DNA of 35,000 nt from Owenia fusiformis. Its lineage: Eukaryota; Annelida; Polychaeta; Sabellida; Oweniidae. Shown piece after piece: positions 11,130 through 20,925 of the stretch (positions are counted from its first letter, which is position 1; each line of letters starts with the position of its first letter). The notes under the pieces are model-generated. The model worked only from the letters and a program-made list of their open reading frames with translations, had not been told where the DNA came from and searched no databases. The stretch covers positions 1 through 35,000 of the forward strand of contig CAIIXF020000258.1 in assembly GCA_903813345.2 (NCBI GenBank). Direction: 5' to 3'. The translations under genes and the position numbers were made by a program.

Positions 11130-12368
11130 CACGATGCCCATGTCAAGCTGCGCACCTACTAGGCACGCAGTTTGAAACTCTGACAAACTGCGCGCATATT
11201 TCAAAATGTAAGACGGGGAGGACACGACTCCCAAAAAGAGCCGGAATACGAAAAATACAAGGTTAGTCTCGTTCTAAAGATAGTACCATTCTGTGAAGAT
11301 GAACTTAATTTACTCATAGTACTCAATGTTGTTCCCGATGTAAACCTAGTTATCTCAATATAAGGGTCTTAAGTAACTTCTGTGTTCAAAATTGACAGTG
11401 TAAAGTTATATTTATGTCTTTTTCTCGTAATTTTCCGTTTATTCAGCCATTGTGTCTGTGTATGCTGGAATATAAAGGATCACTCCATCTGATTAAAGCA
11501 GCATAGTCTGTGTTCAAAACGATAATACGCCATAAACGTGATTTAAACATATTTATTGTCAAACTGCGCGCCTATATTCACATGTATTTCCCAAACGGCG
11601 TGCCTAATATTTCGAAACTGCTTGCCTATCCAAGCTTGTTTTGTATTATTAGAAAACGTAAGCGCCATATGTAAGGCACATATGTATTTAATAGTAGAAC
11701 CCCATAAATGAAATACTATGTGAGTCAATCCACCAAGATGATGATCTGGCAATAAAAGTGTTTTCGTTCCCAACTTAATTGTTACTTCTATTATACATTT
11801 TGACTTTCAATATGAAAATCTCATAAAATCTGACGATAGCAAAATTTCCAAAGCTATATGAAAAACACCTACACACCTACACACCAATGATAATATGTAG
11901 TTTTGATACTATGTGCGCAGTTTGCTATTTCCTGGCTAAAATAGGTGCGCAGTTTGTGCTTTGTTTCCTTTTAATCTCCTGATTATCTGTTTTATCTCGA
12001 AATATTTTGAATTATACATGATAAATACGTAAGGAATTAAATATAAAACGAGTCTGGAAGTATTTATCATTTATGTTTAAAGTGCTAGATCAATTTACGT
12101 ATAAATTCCTGTTAAATCAGTGACGAAAATGCCATTAATCTGCTTATGTTTTAAAACTTAGATCCATTTGTACATAGTTTTTGCTAGTATTTGCAAGATT
12201 CGTATATTCGCCACAGAATGAACGCATTAAACAAGAAAACAATGCAGGATAAATGTCTTAAAATTACGTTTCAAAATTCAGACTACAACATGAATGGTGC
12301 AATGTTGTTAGGTACGCAGTTTGTATTCGAAACAAACTGCGCGCCTACTTCTTGACATGGGCACTGTG
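11130..12368 (+). mobile_element. Transposon copy B of the same family
   Basis: The left end is CACGATGCCCATGTCAAG and the right end, read inward on the minus strand, CACAGTGCCCATGTCAAG. The flanks are GTAAT on the left and GTAAA on the right, a four-of-five match to a 5-bp target duplication. It lies 16 bases after copy A, and its sequence parallels copy A at an offset of about 1830 bases (for example the ATG region at 9376 and 11206). It lacks most of exon 2 and the CAATACAG block. Different flanking duplications argue for two separate insertions rather than a tandem duplication. Confidence 0.65.
11206..11261 (+). pseudogene. Broken copy of the 74-residue ORF in transposon copy B
   Basis: This matches exon 1 of copy A closely, including the donor AAG/GTTAGT. 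The second codon is TAA instead of GAA, which stops translation at once. Downstream, at 11651-11664, only the acceptor and the first bases of exon 2 (AG, then AAAACGTAAGC) remain before the sequence diverges. Confidence 0.7.
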
Positions 12369-12909
12369 GTAAATTTAAAAGATATAATTTGAATGTTAAA
12401 TCCATAACGTAGTCCACAGTTAAAACTGCTCCGTCACAGCGGACAATAAATTTAAACATTATTTTTTATAAAAAATATTAAAAATACCCAATACATCTCA
12501 TTAATATCTTCAGAGTTATGCTGAAAACATATGTAAACATTATCGTGTCATAATATTTTACCATTAAAAAGAAATAAAAGAAATGGTACATTTTTGAGTA
12601 TGATACTCCGGCGCCGTTTTCAATAGCTTTTACCCTTAGCGTTGTTGGACTTCAAACAGAAGTTAAAATTACCCGCAAATGATATATCCATTGCATGGAG
12701 TAAGTAATTTTCTTCGGTATAGCGAAACATATGAGTAAAAAAGTAAATTGTGTGGGTTTCTTACTGTTTCTATGCAAAATAACACGCTCTGTCACAGCGG
12801 ACAAATTTTTCGATACTGGCCTGCAGTGCTAATAGATAGCCTGGTTTTGTTTCTTTGAACTAATGATTTCATGAAGAGAGAATTAAGAATTAATAAGCGG
12901 ATGAAAAGC
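12369..12909. other. Intergenic stretch, no gene seen
   Basis: AT-rich. The 14-base word GTCACAGCGGACAA occurs near 12433 and again near 12791, about 357 bases apart in the same orientation, with no other resemblance noticed around it. Confidence 0.4.
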
Positions 12910-13043
12910 TTATTTACTGGTCGGGATTAAATATGGGTTGACGATAGGATATTTCCCTCTGGCTCCCCGGGCCCTCGGAAAATATCATACATAATGCTAT
13001 TATCCCTCGGAATAAAACCAATGTTTAATCCCCCAGTAAATAA
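12910..13043. repeat. Short foldback element
   Basis: TTATTTACTGG with TCGGGATTAAA at the left is matched by TTTAATCCC and CCAGTAAATAA at the right. Inside, GATATTTCC pairs with GGAAAATATC around a CCCGGGCCCTCGG centre. Confidence 0.6.
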
Positions 13044-13855
13044 CCTCTATTTATACCATAAAATCTTTGAATATTATGTCTAGATAATCAAATCTATTTG
13101 TCACACATGTTACTGTGATCCAATAATCATTAATTTAAATAAAAAAACGAAACCAGTCACTGCCAGTTTCTCATAAATCAAATTAAAATACTTGAACCTC
13201 TCGCCCTGTCAAATAAAATACGTATTCACAAATCGTAAAAAATAGTAAATGAAAACAAACTATGACTTGAAAACTTCAAGAAGCGAATTTGAACAGCCAT
13301 CAGTTACCTTTACCTTTTCTTATATAGGGATAGATTAAAAGGCACCGTCAGACCGGGGTTGCGTCTGTTGGGCGACCAGAAAATCAAAAAGGTCGCCGGC
13401 AAACGTACACACATGAGAAAATGTCCCCAAAAATACAAAATCAAAAAAAGCCGCGTTCTTGTTCTCACTGCGACCTGTAACGTGTTCTCGCGGCGCGCTC
13501 GTCAGGATTTCATCGCGCTTTGCGTTTCTGTTGAGATCTTTTGGCTAGGCAAAGGCGATAATCGGCGAACCCGTGGCGCTCTAACAACGCTCATGGACTT
13601 TTTCCCCCCTATTACACCAAACTAGTTCTCAACTATAGTGTATTTATTGCATCAATATTCGTAACATTAATATCTTCGGTTTTTACCCCACGGAGTAAGT
13701 TAAACCAAACATAAACAAATTAAAACCAGTTACAACTGTGGACATTCTTCTGCATCTTTATTCGATTTTCCCACTTTTGTATTTGATTACAACTGTTCGA
13801 TATTCCACTCTATTAAAATAATTCGAAACACGTAATAAATTTGTTTGTTTTTACA
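13044..13855. other. No gene; locally GC-richer tract at 13335-13608
   Basis: The open frame at 13359-13625 has no splice support or recognisable domain and sits in a CpG-rich tract. At 13606-13625 the word CTATTACACCAAACTAGTTCTC matches the ends of the MITE at 18414-18813, so this tract may border a related element. Confidence 0.4.
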
Positions 13856-13859
13856 CATT

Positions 13860-14470
13860 TATATTTGATTTATATACCTATACATGTATATGCGGTAGTG
13901 TGTGCCAAATTGCTTTCTAAGTGGCTTAGTTAGGCTAAACCTATGTTGTGGTAGCTTACTATGAATTGACCCATAGTCATTTTAGATTGATCTATTATCT
14001 ATTCATTTTTACTTGTCTGCAGTCAAAATAGTGACACGAAAGGGCTAAACGGCTTGCACCAAGGTGCGACCGTCAAAAAGATGAGTTTGAAAAATATACA
14101 TTTTTTTAAATAAAACTTGTAAGTATACAAAATATGATGCAAATTTGATATTGATGTGTAATGATAGTTCATTCGGGTGTGGTAATTTTATGAAAAACAA
14201 TTATGGTAAAAAATTGGATATTTGTGACCTTAAAATGCGTTTTCAATTAAAAAGTTACTGTTTTCAAGGATATTATTCCTATTTTATAAAGTCAATGTTT
14301 TTAAATATACCAATAACCATTTCATTAGTTTTTGACAAAGTAAATAATTATAGGGCTCACACAAGGATCAACTTTGTTCATAGCATTTTCATATTAAGTG
14401 ATGTTTTGAAAAAATACGAAGGTAAACTCAATTTTATCTTTTATTTGTTGAAGAAAAAATAATTATATGT
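13860..14470. repeat. Left arm of a long diverged inverted repeat
   Basis: The arm matches 17180-17880 in reverse complement. Landmarks are TGTGGTAGCTTACTATGAA, TATTCATTTTTACTTGTCTG and GACACGAAAGGGCTAAACGG on this side, and their complements on the other. A 105-residue ORF at 14145-14462 shares RAHTRINF and VLKKY with an ORF of the other arm, which may only reflect the repeat. Confidence 0.7.
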
Positions 14471-14620
14471 TTGTTTTCTTGTTTCGACTGAAAAATCTCA
14501 ATGCATCGCCCTTGTTTGCAAGCAGGAGAGTCTACACCAGTACGAAAAAGTCTTCAAAAAGTTGATCCTTGTGTGAGCCCTACAATTATTTACTTTGTCA
14601 AAAACTTATATAATGGTTAT
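14310..14620. repeat. Local inverted repeat, a third copy of an arm segment
   Basis: GACAAAGTAAATAATTATAG with GGGCTCACACAAGGATCAAC on the left is repeated inverted as GTTGATCCTTGTGTGAGCCC and ACAATTATTTACTTTGTC at 14559-14600. The same segment occurs a third time near 17278-17325. Confidence 0.75.
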
Positions 14621-15144
14621 TCGGATATATAAAAATCATTAGCAGATAGTGAAATTGATTTTTTTTAGTTTACAGCTTGCAGACAGTGATCTAAGAGACA
14701 TCTTGTAGTAATGGGTGTAACAGTGATGAGACGGGAATTCATTTTATTAATGCAAGTTTTGACGATGGTTCATCTTACAGACGTCATATTAAAAGATACC
14801 AATTTGCATTACATCAACATCAAAGAAGTTTGATTTGTTCACAGATACTTGTCATAGTGATACCTGTAGCAGTTGCACTAGATTGATATACAGCAAGATA
14901 TGTGTGAGCATTCATTGCAACATTTACTTAAGAGTTATACTTTTACTAAATCTGATGGAAACTTAGATAATTTAAGTCTATCTCTTTTGGTTTATTCAAT
15001 TAAAATATTACTTTTGCAATAAAGATACCTTAGTTTTGAAACATTAGCAGCAATTTCATTTCAAAAAGATCAGTTTTCAACTTCGTATGTTTTGTTCATA
15101 AAATGTGTATCTAGGATAGTTGGCATTTTAAGACATTTTGCCGA

Positions 15145-15740
15145 TGGTGTGATCCTTCACAACAAATGATTATGTGACCTGAGGTAAAGATCAACTGAAT
15201 GGGTGTAGGTAGGTGTTTTAAGGCAATTGAGAACAATTCTGACCCTTGACAACCGATTATTAGGTGACCTGTTGTCAGGGTCAAGGTGTATAGGTCAAGA
15301 TCATTTCAAGGTCATCAATATCTAAGTATTTGGCGTTTTTGGGCTGAGGTTACCCTTTGTGAATCATGAATGTGTGACCTGGGATCAAGGTTATTCCAAG
15401 GTCAAATATCAGTATCTAAGTATTTGGTGTATTAAGGCCCTGGGATCTGCTGTGGCCCCTAGCGACTCATGATAGGGTGACTTCCAAGGTCAATATCTAA
15501 CAATTCGGAGTTTAAAGGCAATTTAGAACAATTGTGACCTTTGGCGACCAATGATTAGGTGACCTGGTGTCAAGGTCATTTCAAGGTCGAAGGTCAATAT
15601 CTAGGTAGTTGGCAAATGTGGGGCTACAGTCCTATTTAATGACCAATGATAAAGTGACCAGAGATCCATATGTCAGTGTTTATGGATCAAGATCATTTCA
15701 AGGTCATATCTCAATATCTAATTAGTATTTGGCATTTTGG
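15145..15740 (+). repeat. Diverged tandem array with many AAGGTCA half-sites
   Basis: About five degenerate units of roughly 100-130 bases. Each has the pattern GACCAATGATTAGGTGACCT, then TCAAGGTCATTTCAAGGTCA, then ATATCTAAGTATTTGGC. TCAAGGTCA is the extended half-site of orphan nuclear receptors such as ERR and NR5A. Whether any are bound is unknown. The same family recurs inverted at 32440-33320. Confidence 0.75.
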
Positions 15741-15899
15741 TGTTTTGAAAACAATATGATTTTTCTTATGTAAAGTCCCCGTAATAAAAATGATATCATC
15801 CAACTTCTTCACTTGAAAAGAAAAAACATCATGAATCCCCCTCAATCTTTATTTTTCAACTTATTTTTTATGATTTCATTCTGGTTTGATTCCTTGACA

Positions 15900-16035
15900 A
15901 CTTAATGATACATACTAATATATGTACGGGTATAAGCATCACTTGTGATGCCACCTGTTATTAATAATGTTCGTAAACATAATGCTTGAATGTATGAATA
16001 AATTGAAATTGAAAATATAAATATATGAAAATATA
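15900..16035 (+). mobile_element. Possible 3' end of a LINE-type retrotransposon
   Basis: The sequence ends ATGTATGAATAAATTGAAAT followed by TGAAAATATAAATATATGAA. A tail of AATAAA plus short ATTGAAA-like repeats is usual at the 3' ends of CR1/L2-type elements. No reverse transcriptase frame lies upstream, so it would be a truncated copy. Confidence 0.25.
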
Positions 16036-16690
16036 TCTGAAATATTATTGATAAGATCCCCACCTTGTCACTTTTTGAAAAATATTAGGCTTATTTTCTA
16101 AAGTATTTTTTCTTAATTTGAATATATCAAAAGTTCTTCTACGCTAATGAATTAACAAATTCTGAAAAGGGGACGGGTATTGAAATGCGATAAAGTTAAA
16201 AACCACAAACTCCATGTTATTTTCCATTGGAAAAACTCAAACTATCCATTTTTCCAGCATAATTTTGGTCATTGAAAATTGATATCTCCAAAACTAGACT
16301 TTCATTACAATTCTACTAATGAAAAAGTTTTAGACCCCTTGTTGAATAATATTTTCATGCAATTCAAATAAAAAAGAAGAACCTCTGTTGAGTAAATAAT
16401 TTCAAAACAAATGTTCATAGTTTTTAGATTGTTCGAATGATATTTTTATAATCATTGAGAATTGAATTTTCTTGAAAGATAACATATTGTGTTTTTGAGA
16501 AATGTCATATTTATATTGAGAAAGTAGTCATGGTAAAATATATGACGATCAGATATCACTTGCCATACTATACATGGTCCTTTGCCAATTTGAAGTGAAT
16601 TGTAAAATCATATCAGAAGAGAGGTTATCCAAATATGAGGTTTAGTTTAATGACTGCAATCACACCCTTGGTATACGCAGCTAACGAAAA
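16036..16690. other. AT-rich stretch, nothing recognised
   Basis: No splice-bounded open frame or clear repeat was found between the LINE-like tail and the ACCGGT repeats. Confidence 0.4.
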
Positions 16691-16692
16691 TT

Positions 16693-17116
16693 GACCGGTA
16701 CGGGTCAAAAGCTGGACCGGTACGGGTTAACGGTTTTATTTGAATTTAAAATAGCCATAACTTGCTCAATATTGACTTCCTCGTGTCTAATTTGAAATAT
16801 ATGATGCCTCCCGATGCTTTTAAGTACCCCAATTTTTTACAGATTTTTAAACGGACCAAAACTCTCTAAATGCGCATTTATGCTCTTTTCTCTCGAGAAC
16901 GACTGTCTCATTTTCACGATAACTTTTATTTAGTACTTCTAACATATAAGATCTATTTTTCCCCATCAAGGTATGATGTAAATGGCATGCTATTTACATC
17001 TTGTGAGTTTCAATGACGCGCGTTTGATTTTATAAATCAGCTATTGCCCCGAACCGGTCCGTCTTCTCGCTGCAAGCAGATTGCCCCGAACCGGTCCGTC
17101 TTCTCGATGCAAGCAG
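16693..17116. repeat. Element bounded by paired ACCGGT repeats
   Basis: The left side has two copies of GACCGGTACGGGT (16693 and 16714). The right side has a 37-bp unit twice in tandem (17043-17079, 17080-17116), each starting ATTGCCCCGAACCGGTCC and ending TGCAAGCAG. Read inverted, the right unit contains GGACCGGTTCGGGG, close to GGACCGGTACGGGT, so the two sides form an imperfect inverted pair around a 310-bp core. Confidence 0.55.
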
Positions 17117-17179
17117 GATGAAATTCTTGGTCACAAAGTTTGGCATTTTTTATAAAATCAATGAAAACAATGAAATAAA

Positions 17180-17880
17180 CACACTATGTTTATTTTGTAA
17201 AACATTTAACAAATAAAATTGTGTTTAACCTTATATTTTTTCAGAACATAACTAAATATGAAAATATTGCAAATAAAGTTGATCCTTGCATGAGCCCTAT
17301 ATTTATTTACTTTGCCAAAAATGAATATAATGGTAATTAAAATATTTTGAAAACATTGAATCGGTGAAATAGGAATATTATCATTAACAACCATGACTTT
17401 TGAATTAAGATGGTATTTTCAGGTCAGAAATATATAATTCTTCACAATTATTGTTTTTTATAAAAATGGCCACACGCAAATGGACTATCCATACTTATCA
17501 ATATCAAATTTGCCTCCTATATTGTATACCCATTGCTATTATTTGAAAAAAATATTTTTTTATCAAACTCATCTTTTTGATGGTTGCACCTTGGTGCAAG
17601 CCGTTTAGCCCTTTCGTGTCACCTTTTTGAGTGCAGACAAGTAAAAATGAATAGTTGATGGACCAATCTACAATTATAATGGGTCACTTCATAGTAAGCT
17701 ACCACAACATACATGTAGGTTTTTGTGATTTTCTGGAGTTTTGGCACACACTACTTGTATATGCGGTTTATGTTATTCAGTGTTCGGTAAAATGCATGTC
17801 ACATATTTAAGTCCATGTACACACGAACAAAGACGGTTGACACATATATTTAGAACACGCATCAAATATAAATACACTTT
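17180..17880. repeat. Right arm of the long diverged inverted repeat
   Basis: CCGTTTAGCCCTTTCGTGTC, CAGACAAGTAAAAATGAATA and TTCATAGTAAGCTACCACA mirror the left arm. The 62-residue minus-strand ORF at 17206-17394 (GKVNKYRAHARINF, VLKKYKVK) parallels the ORF of the left arm. The arms enclose about 2.7 kb. Confidence 0.7.
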
Positions 17881-17983
17881 AGAACCAAACAATGTTCATT
17901 TACCGAACAAACATAGAGTACAAAATAGCACGGGCATTGTATTGGGTAAACATATTCATTTGTTGTAAACATATTCATTATGG

Positions 17984-18003
17984 GGTAAGTCACGTGACTT
18001 ACC
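17984..18003. promoter_or_regulatory. 20-bp perfect palindrome centred on an E-box
   Basis: GGTAAGTCACGTGACTTACC is perfectly palindromic around CACGTG. A near copy, GATAAGTCACATGACTTGAC, follows at about 18046. It resembles an extended bHLH-ZIP site; no gene start was found next to it. Confidence 0.4.
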
Positions 18004-18413
18004 AAATGATTTTATATAAACCAATGTTCACTGTTTTGATGTGGGATAAGTCACATGACTTGACTTGCGCCATCTTTATATTCAAAGAGCTCTGGTATGA
18101 TTCTCCAATCGCGAACACGTATCTTCTATTAAAAAAGGATCGCTTGTAGGCTCATGTATGTTGCAATGATCTAATAACTTCTCCGAATCGTGTTCAAATT
18201 CTTTTTCCTCGCTTGTTACATCCATTTTAAAATAATTTCTACGTCACTGGTCACGTGATTTGAAGTTGAGATATAAGTTTAGAACGTATAAAAGGCATGT
18301 AGACGATGAATGTAAACTTAATTATAATTGGATCGACACGTAAACCCTATCATACTGATCTGTAAACCAATGGACCGTGATCCCTATTCAAAATTAATAA
18401 GCTGAATATGTTA

Positions 18414-18813
18414 CCCTACTATCACACCAATCTAGTTCTCACTACGTTCTCGAAAACGGGAAGGTGATTTTTGAATTTTGAAATGATTCAAAATTCGATG
18501 GCGACAATACCGTTCTGTTATTAGATCGTGTGACAACGTACTTCAAACGATATGACCTACTACACCAGGGACGTAATTGCCGTACTACAACCCTACTAGG
18601 GACGCGTTAACGTTGTGCAATCGGATATCAATTGCAATACGTGTGCACACCGACATGGTGCGATCTGAACGAACTGCGAATGAGATGGACGTATTGAAGA
18701 CTGTTTATGAACGAAGTAGCTAATTATTTTAGACAAATTTCCCGACCACAGCCAGATTCAGCCCGTTTTACGACTGGCAAGAACGGGTAAGAACTAGTTT
18801 GGTGTGATAGGGG
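18414..18813. mobile_element. MITE with CCCTA(T)CACACCAA...TAGTTCT ends, 400 bp
   Basis: The left end CCCTACTATCACACCAATCT, followed by AGTTCTCAC, is matched inverted at the right end by AAGAACTAGTTTGGTGTGAT followed by AGGG. Its body is CpG-rich with many GTAC/TACG words. There is no coding frame. A related single end lies at 13606. Confidence 0.6.
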
Positions 18814-19504
18814 GTTCCACGCGTCTTCTACGTGCTTCGCGACTGCACTGCGACCTCACGGCGTCTCTAACAAGTGATCACGGCGACTATGCAAACTGGT
18901 CAGACATGCAATAAAGCTTTGCATTTTTCTAACTGAGGGATCTTCTTCCATATAAATTTTGAAGGAATTAAATGGCAGAAAATCTTCGATATATTAGAGA
19001 CTACACCTATAATTACCAACTATGACATTTTTAAAAGATACATCAAGTATAATAAATTAACATGCCATTTTGAGGTTAAGTAGGTTCAAGATCATGATTT
19101 TAAATATCGTTATTTAAACAAATGGAATTGATAAATTAATATATATATATATGTATATATATTTACCCCATACTTGGACGTGTTATAGGTACGTAAAGCA
19201 GGTTTGTAAAAACTTATATTTTCATCAGCGGGCAGATATAGCTATACGATATATCTGCGTATCCATGTTAATAATCAAAGATTCGAGAAAATAAATGTGG
19301 ATTGATATCTGAAAGAAAACATGGGAAGGAAATCAGACCACGGCCAAGAAAACAAAACTGAACATGGATGTTCTAGAATAATTCCACGGTTGTTTGGAAA
19401 TTTTCTGAACTTTGGCCAATTGAACAATGTGAACCAAATGACGAAGATTAGTATGGGATAAACAGATCATCCTATAGTTGGTTCAGGATATTGGGATTAC
19501 CCCA
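18814..19504. other. Intergenic, no gene; short (TA)n run
   Basis: A TA-rich microsatellite lies at about 19139-19168. The remainder shows no supported frame. Confidence 0.5.
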
Positions 19505-20510
19505 TATACAGGGTGGTCCAAAAAAAGTGAACCCCTGAAACAGGCTACATTTTTCTTAAAACATGCATAAATTGGCTCATATTATCACATGTTGTAGAGA
19601 AAGGTCTAAAATTTTGGTTGATGCCATAATTTATTCTCAGTCTTAAATTTTGAAGAAATTACAAGCATTTAACAAACATGCCTGGAAATTAGATATTGTA
19701 CAAAGTTTTACAAATGTGATTCACGGAAATTGTTGAAACACATTGGATGATCTTAAACAGCTTTCAGTTAAAGATTCAAGTGTAAAACCCTACCATATGA
19801 CAAAAGGGACATTATTCAAGCAGAAAACATATTTCACACTTTCATTGATCATTTTGAAGCATTTTTAACTGTTCAACAGTTCAGGGGTATGTAACCTACA
19901 CCAGCAGTTAGAGGGGGCATCTTATGGAAGAAAGTTGCCCCCTGTGACCAGGAATCTGATGACCCCTTCATCAAATATCTTTAAAAAATCAAAAGAAAAT
20001 CCAATATTCAATGTTTTGAGCCATATATCATTAGAATTGGTCCATGATTTATTAAGATATTGACATTTCAAGATCATATAGGGGTATGTTCATGATTTCA
20101 CTGGAAAATGTTTTCGTCTGTGGAAGCTTAGCACATCTCTTTGGATCACAATAACTTTGCAACTAACAAATGTAGGATGCTACTTTTAAGCCATAATGTG
20201 CAGGATTCAAAATTGAACAAAGTCAGAAAATATTAGTTCCTTAAGACTGCAGCTTAAAAAATTCTCAGGGGAAAGGTGTTAAAGGGTTGAAGAATCGCAG
20301 ATATTGAAAATCACAATTTGTCCATTTTCAGTAATGTTTGGTTAGGGCTTATAATTTCTGCAAATTTCAAGACTAAGAAAAATGTATGGTACCAACATAA
20401 ATTTTAGACATTCCTCTACAACATGTGAAAATATAAAAGAATTCCTGCAAGTAATAAGGGAAATATGGCCAGTTGCAGGGGTTCACTTTTTTTTGGACCA
20501 CCCTGTATAT
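19505..20510. mobile_element. Mariner-like non-autonomous element, about 1 kb
   Basis: The left end TATACAGGGTGGTCCAAAAA with AAGTGAACCCCTG returns inverted at the right end as CAGGGGTTCACTTTTTTTTG with GACCACCCTGTATA. CAGGGTGGTCC ends flanked by TA are typical of Tc1/mariner elements. The interior holds no transposase frame. Confidence 0.75.
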
Positions 20511-20925
20511 GCTAAGCTGCTATTTGGACTTCAGTGCGAAGATGACAAATGACGCGTACGTGTTGCGGGTACTACATTGTGGGGGTAACATATCTGTTGT
20601 ATCCTTTACATTTAAAGATGGCGGAAAAGGTTGCCTTTGATTTGCCAGTAGTTATATGTCTAATAATTAATTATTATTTCAAGAGTAACTAGTGGTTGTG
20701 CTGATCCATGGGCCTTTTTAATTATGGCTCTGATAGATCTTCACTAATTCTTCGCTGTTTCTTTTGCAGACCAAGACCCATTTAGTTTAAACGTAATTTG
20801 TTTCGGTTATATTCGGCTATTATATACTATGCATGGACTTGTGGTAGTGAAACGAGAATCGTGAAATAAAAGACACTCAACTATTTACACTCTGAGCATG
20901 TCCCTCGTGGGGTTTGTTGATATTA

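Noticed and set aside
9300-12368. Simple tandem duplication of a genomic segment
   Set aside because: Each unit has its own terminal inverted repeats and its own, different, 5-bp flanking duplication, with 16 unrelated bases between the units. Two insertions explain this better.
15145-15740. CRISPR-like array
   Set aside because: Units are strongly diverged and of uneven length, and the DNA is eukaryotic.
20619-20691. Short plus-strand ORF starting MAEKVAFDLPVVICLIINYY
   Set aside because: Good start context, but only 24 codons and no convincing donor joining the acceptor at 20769.
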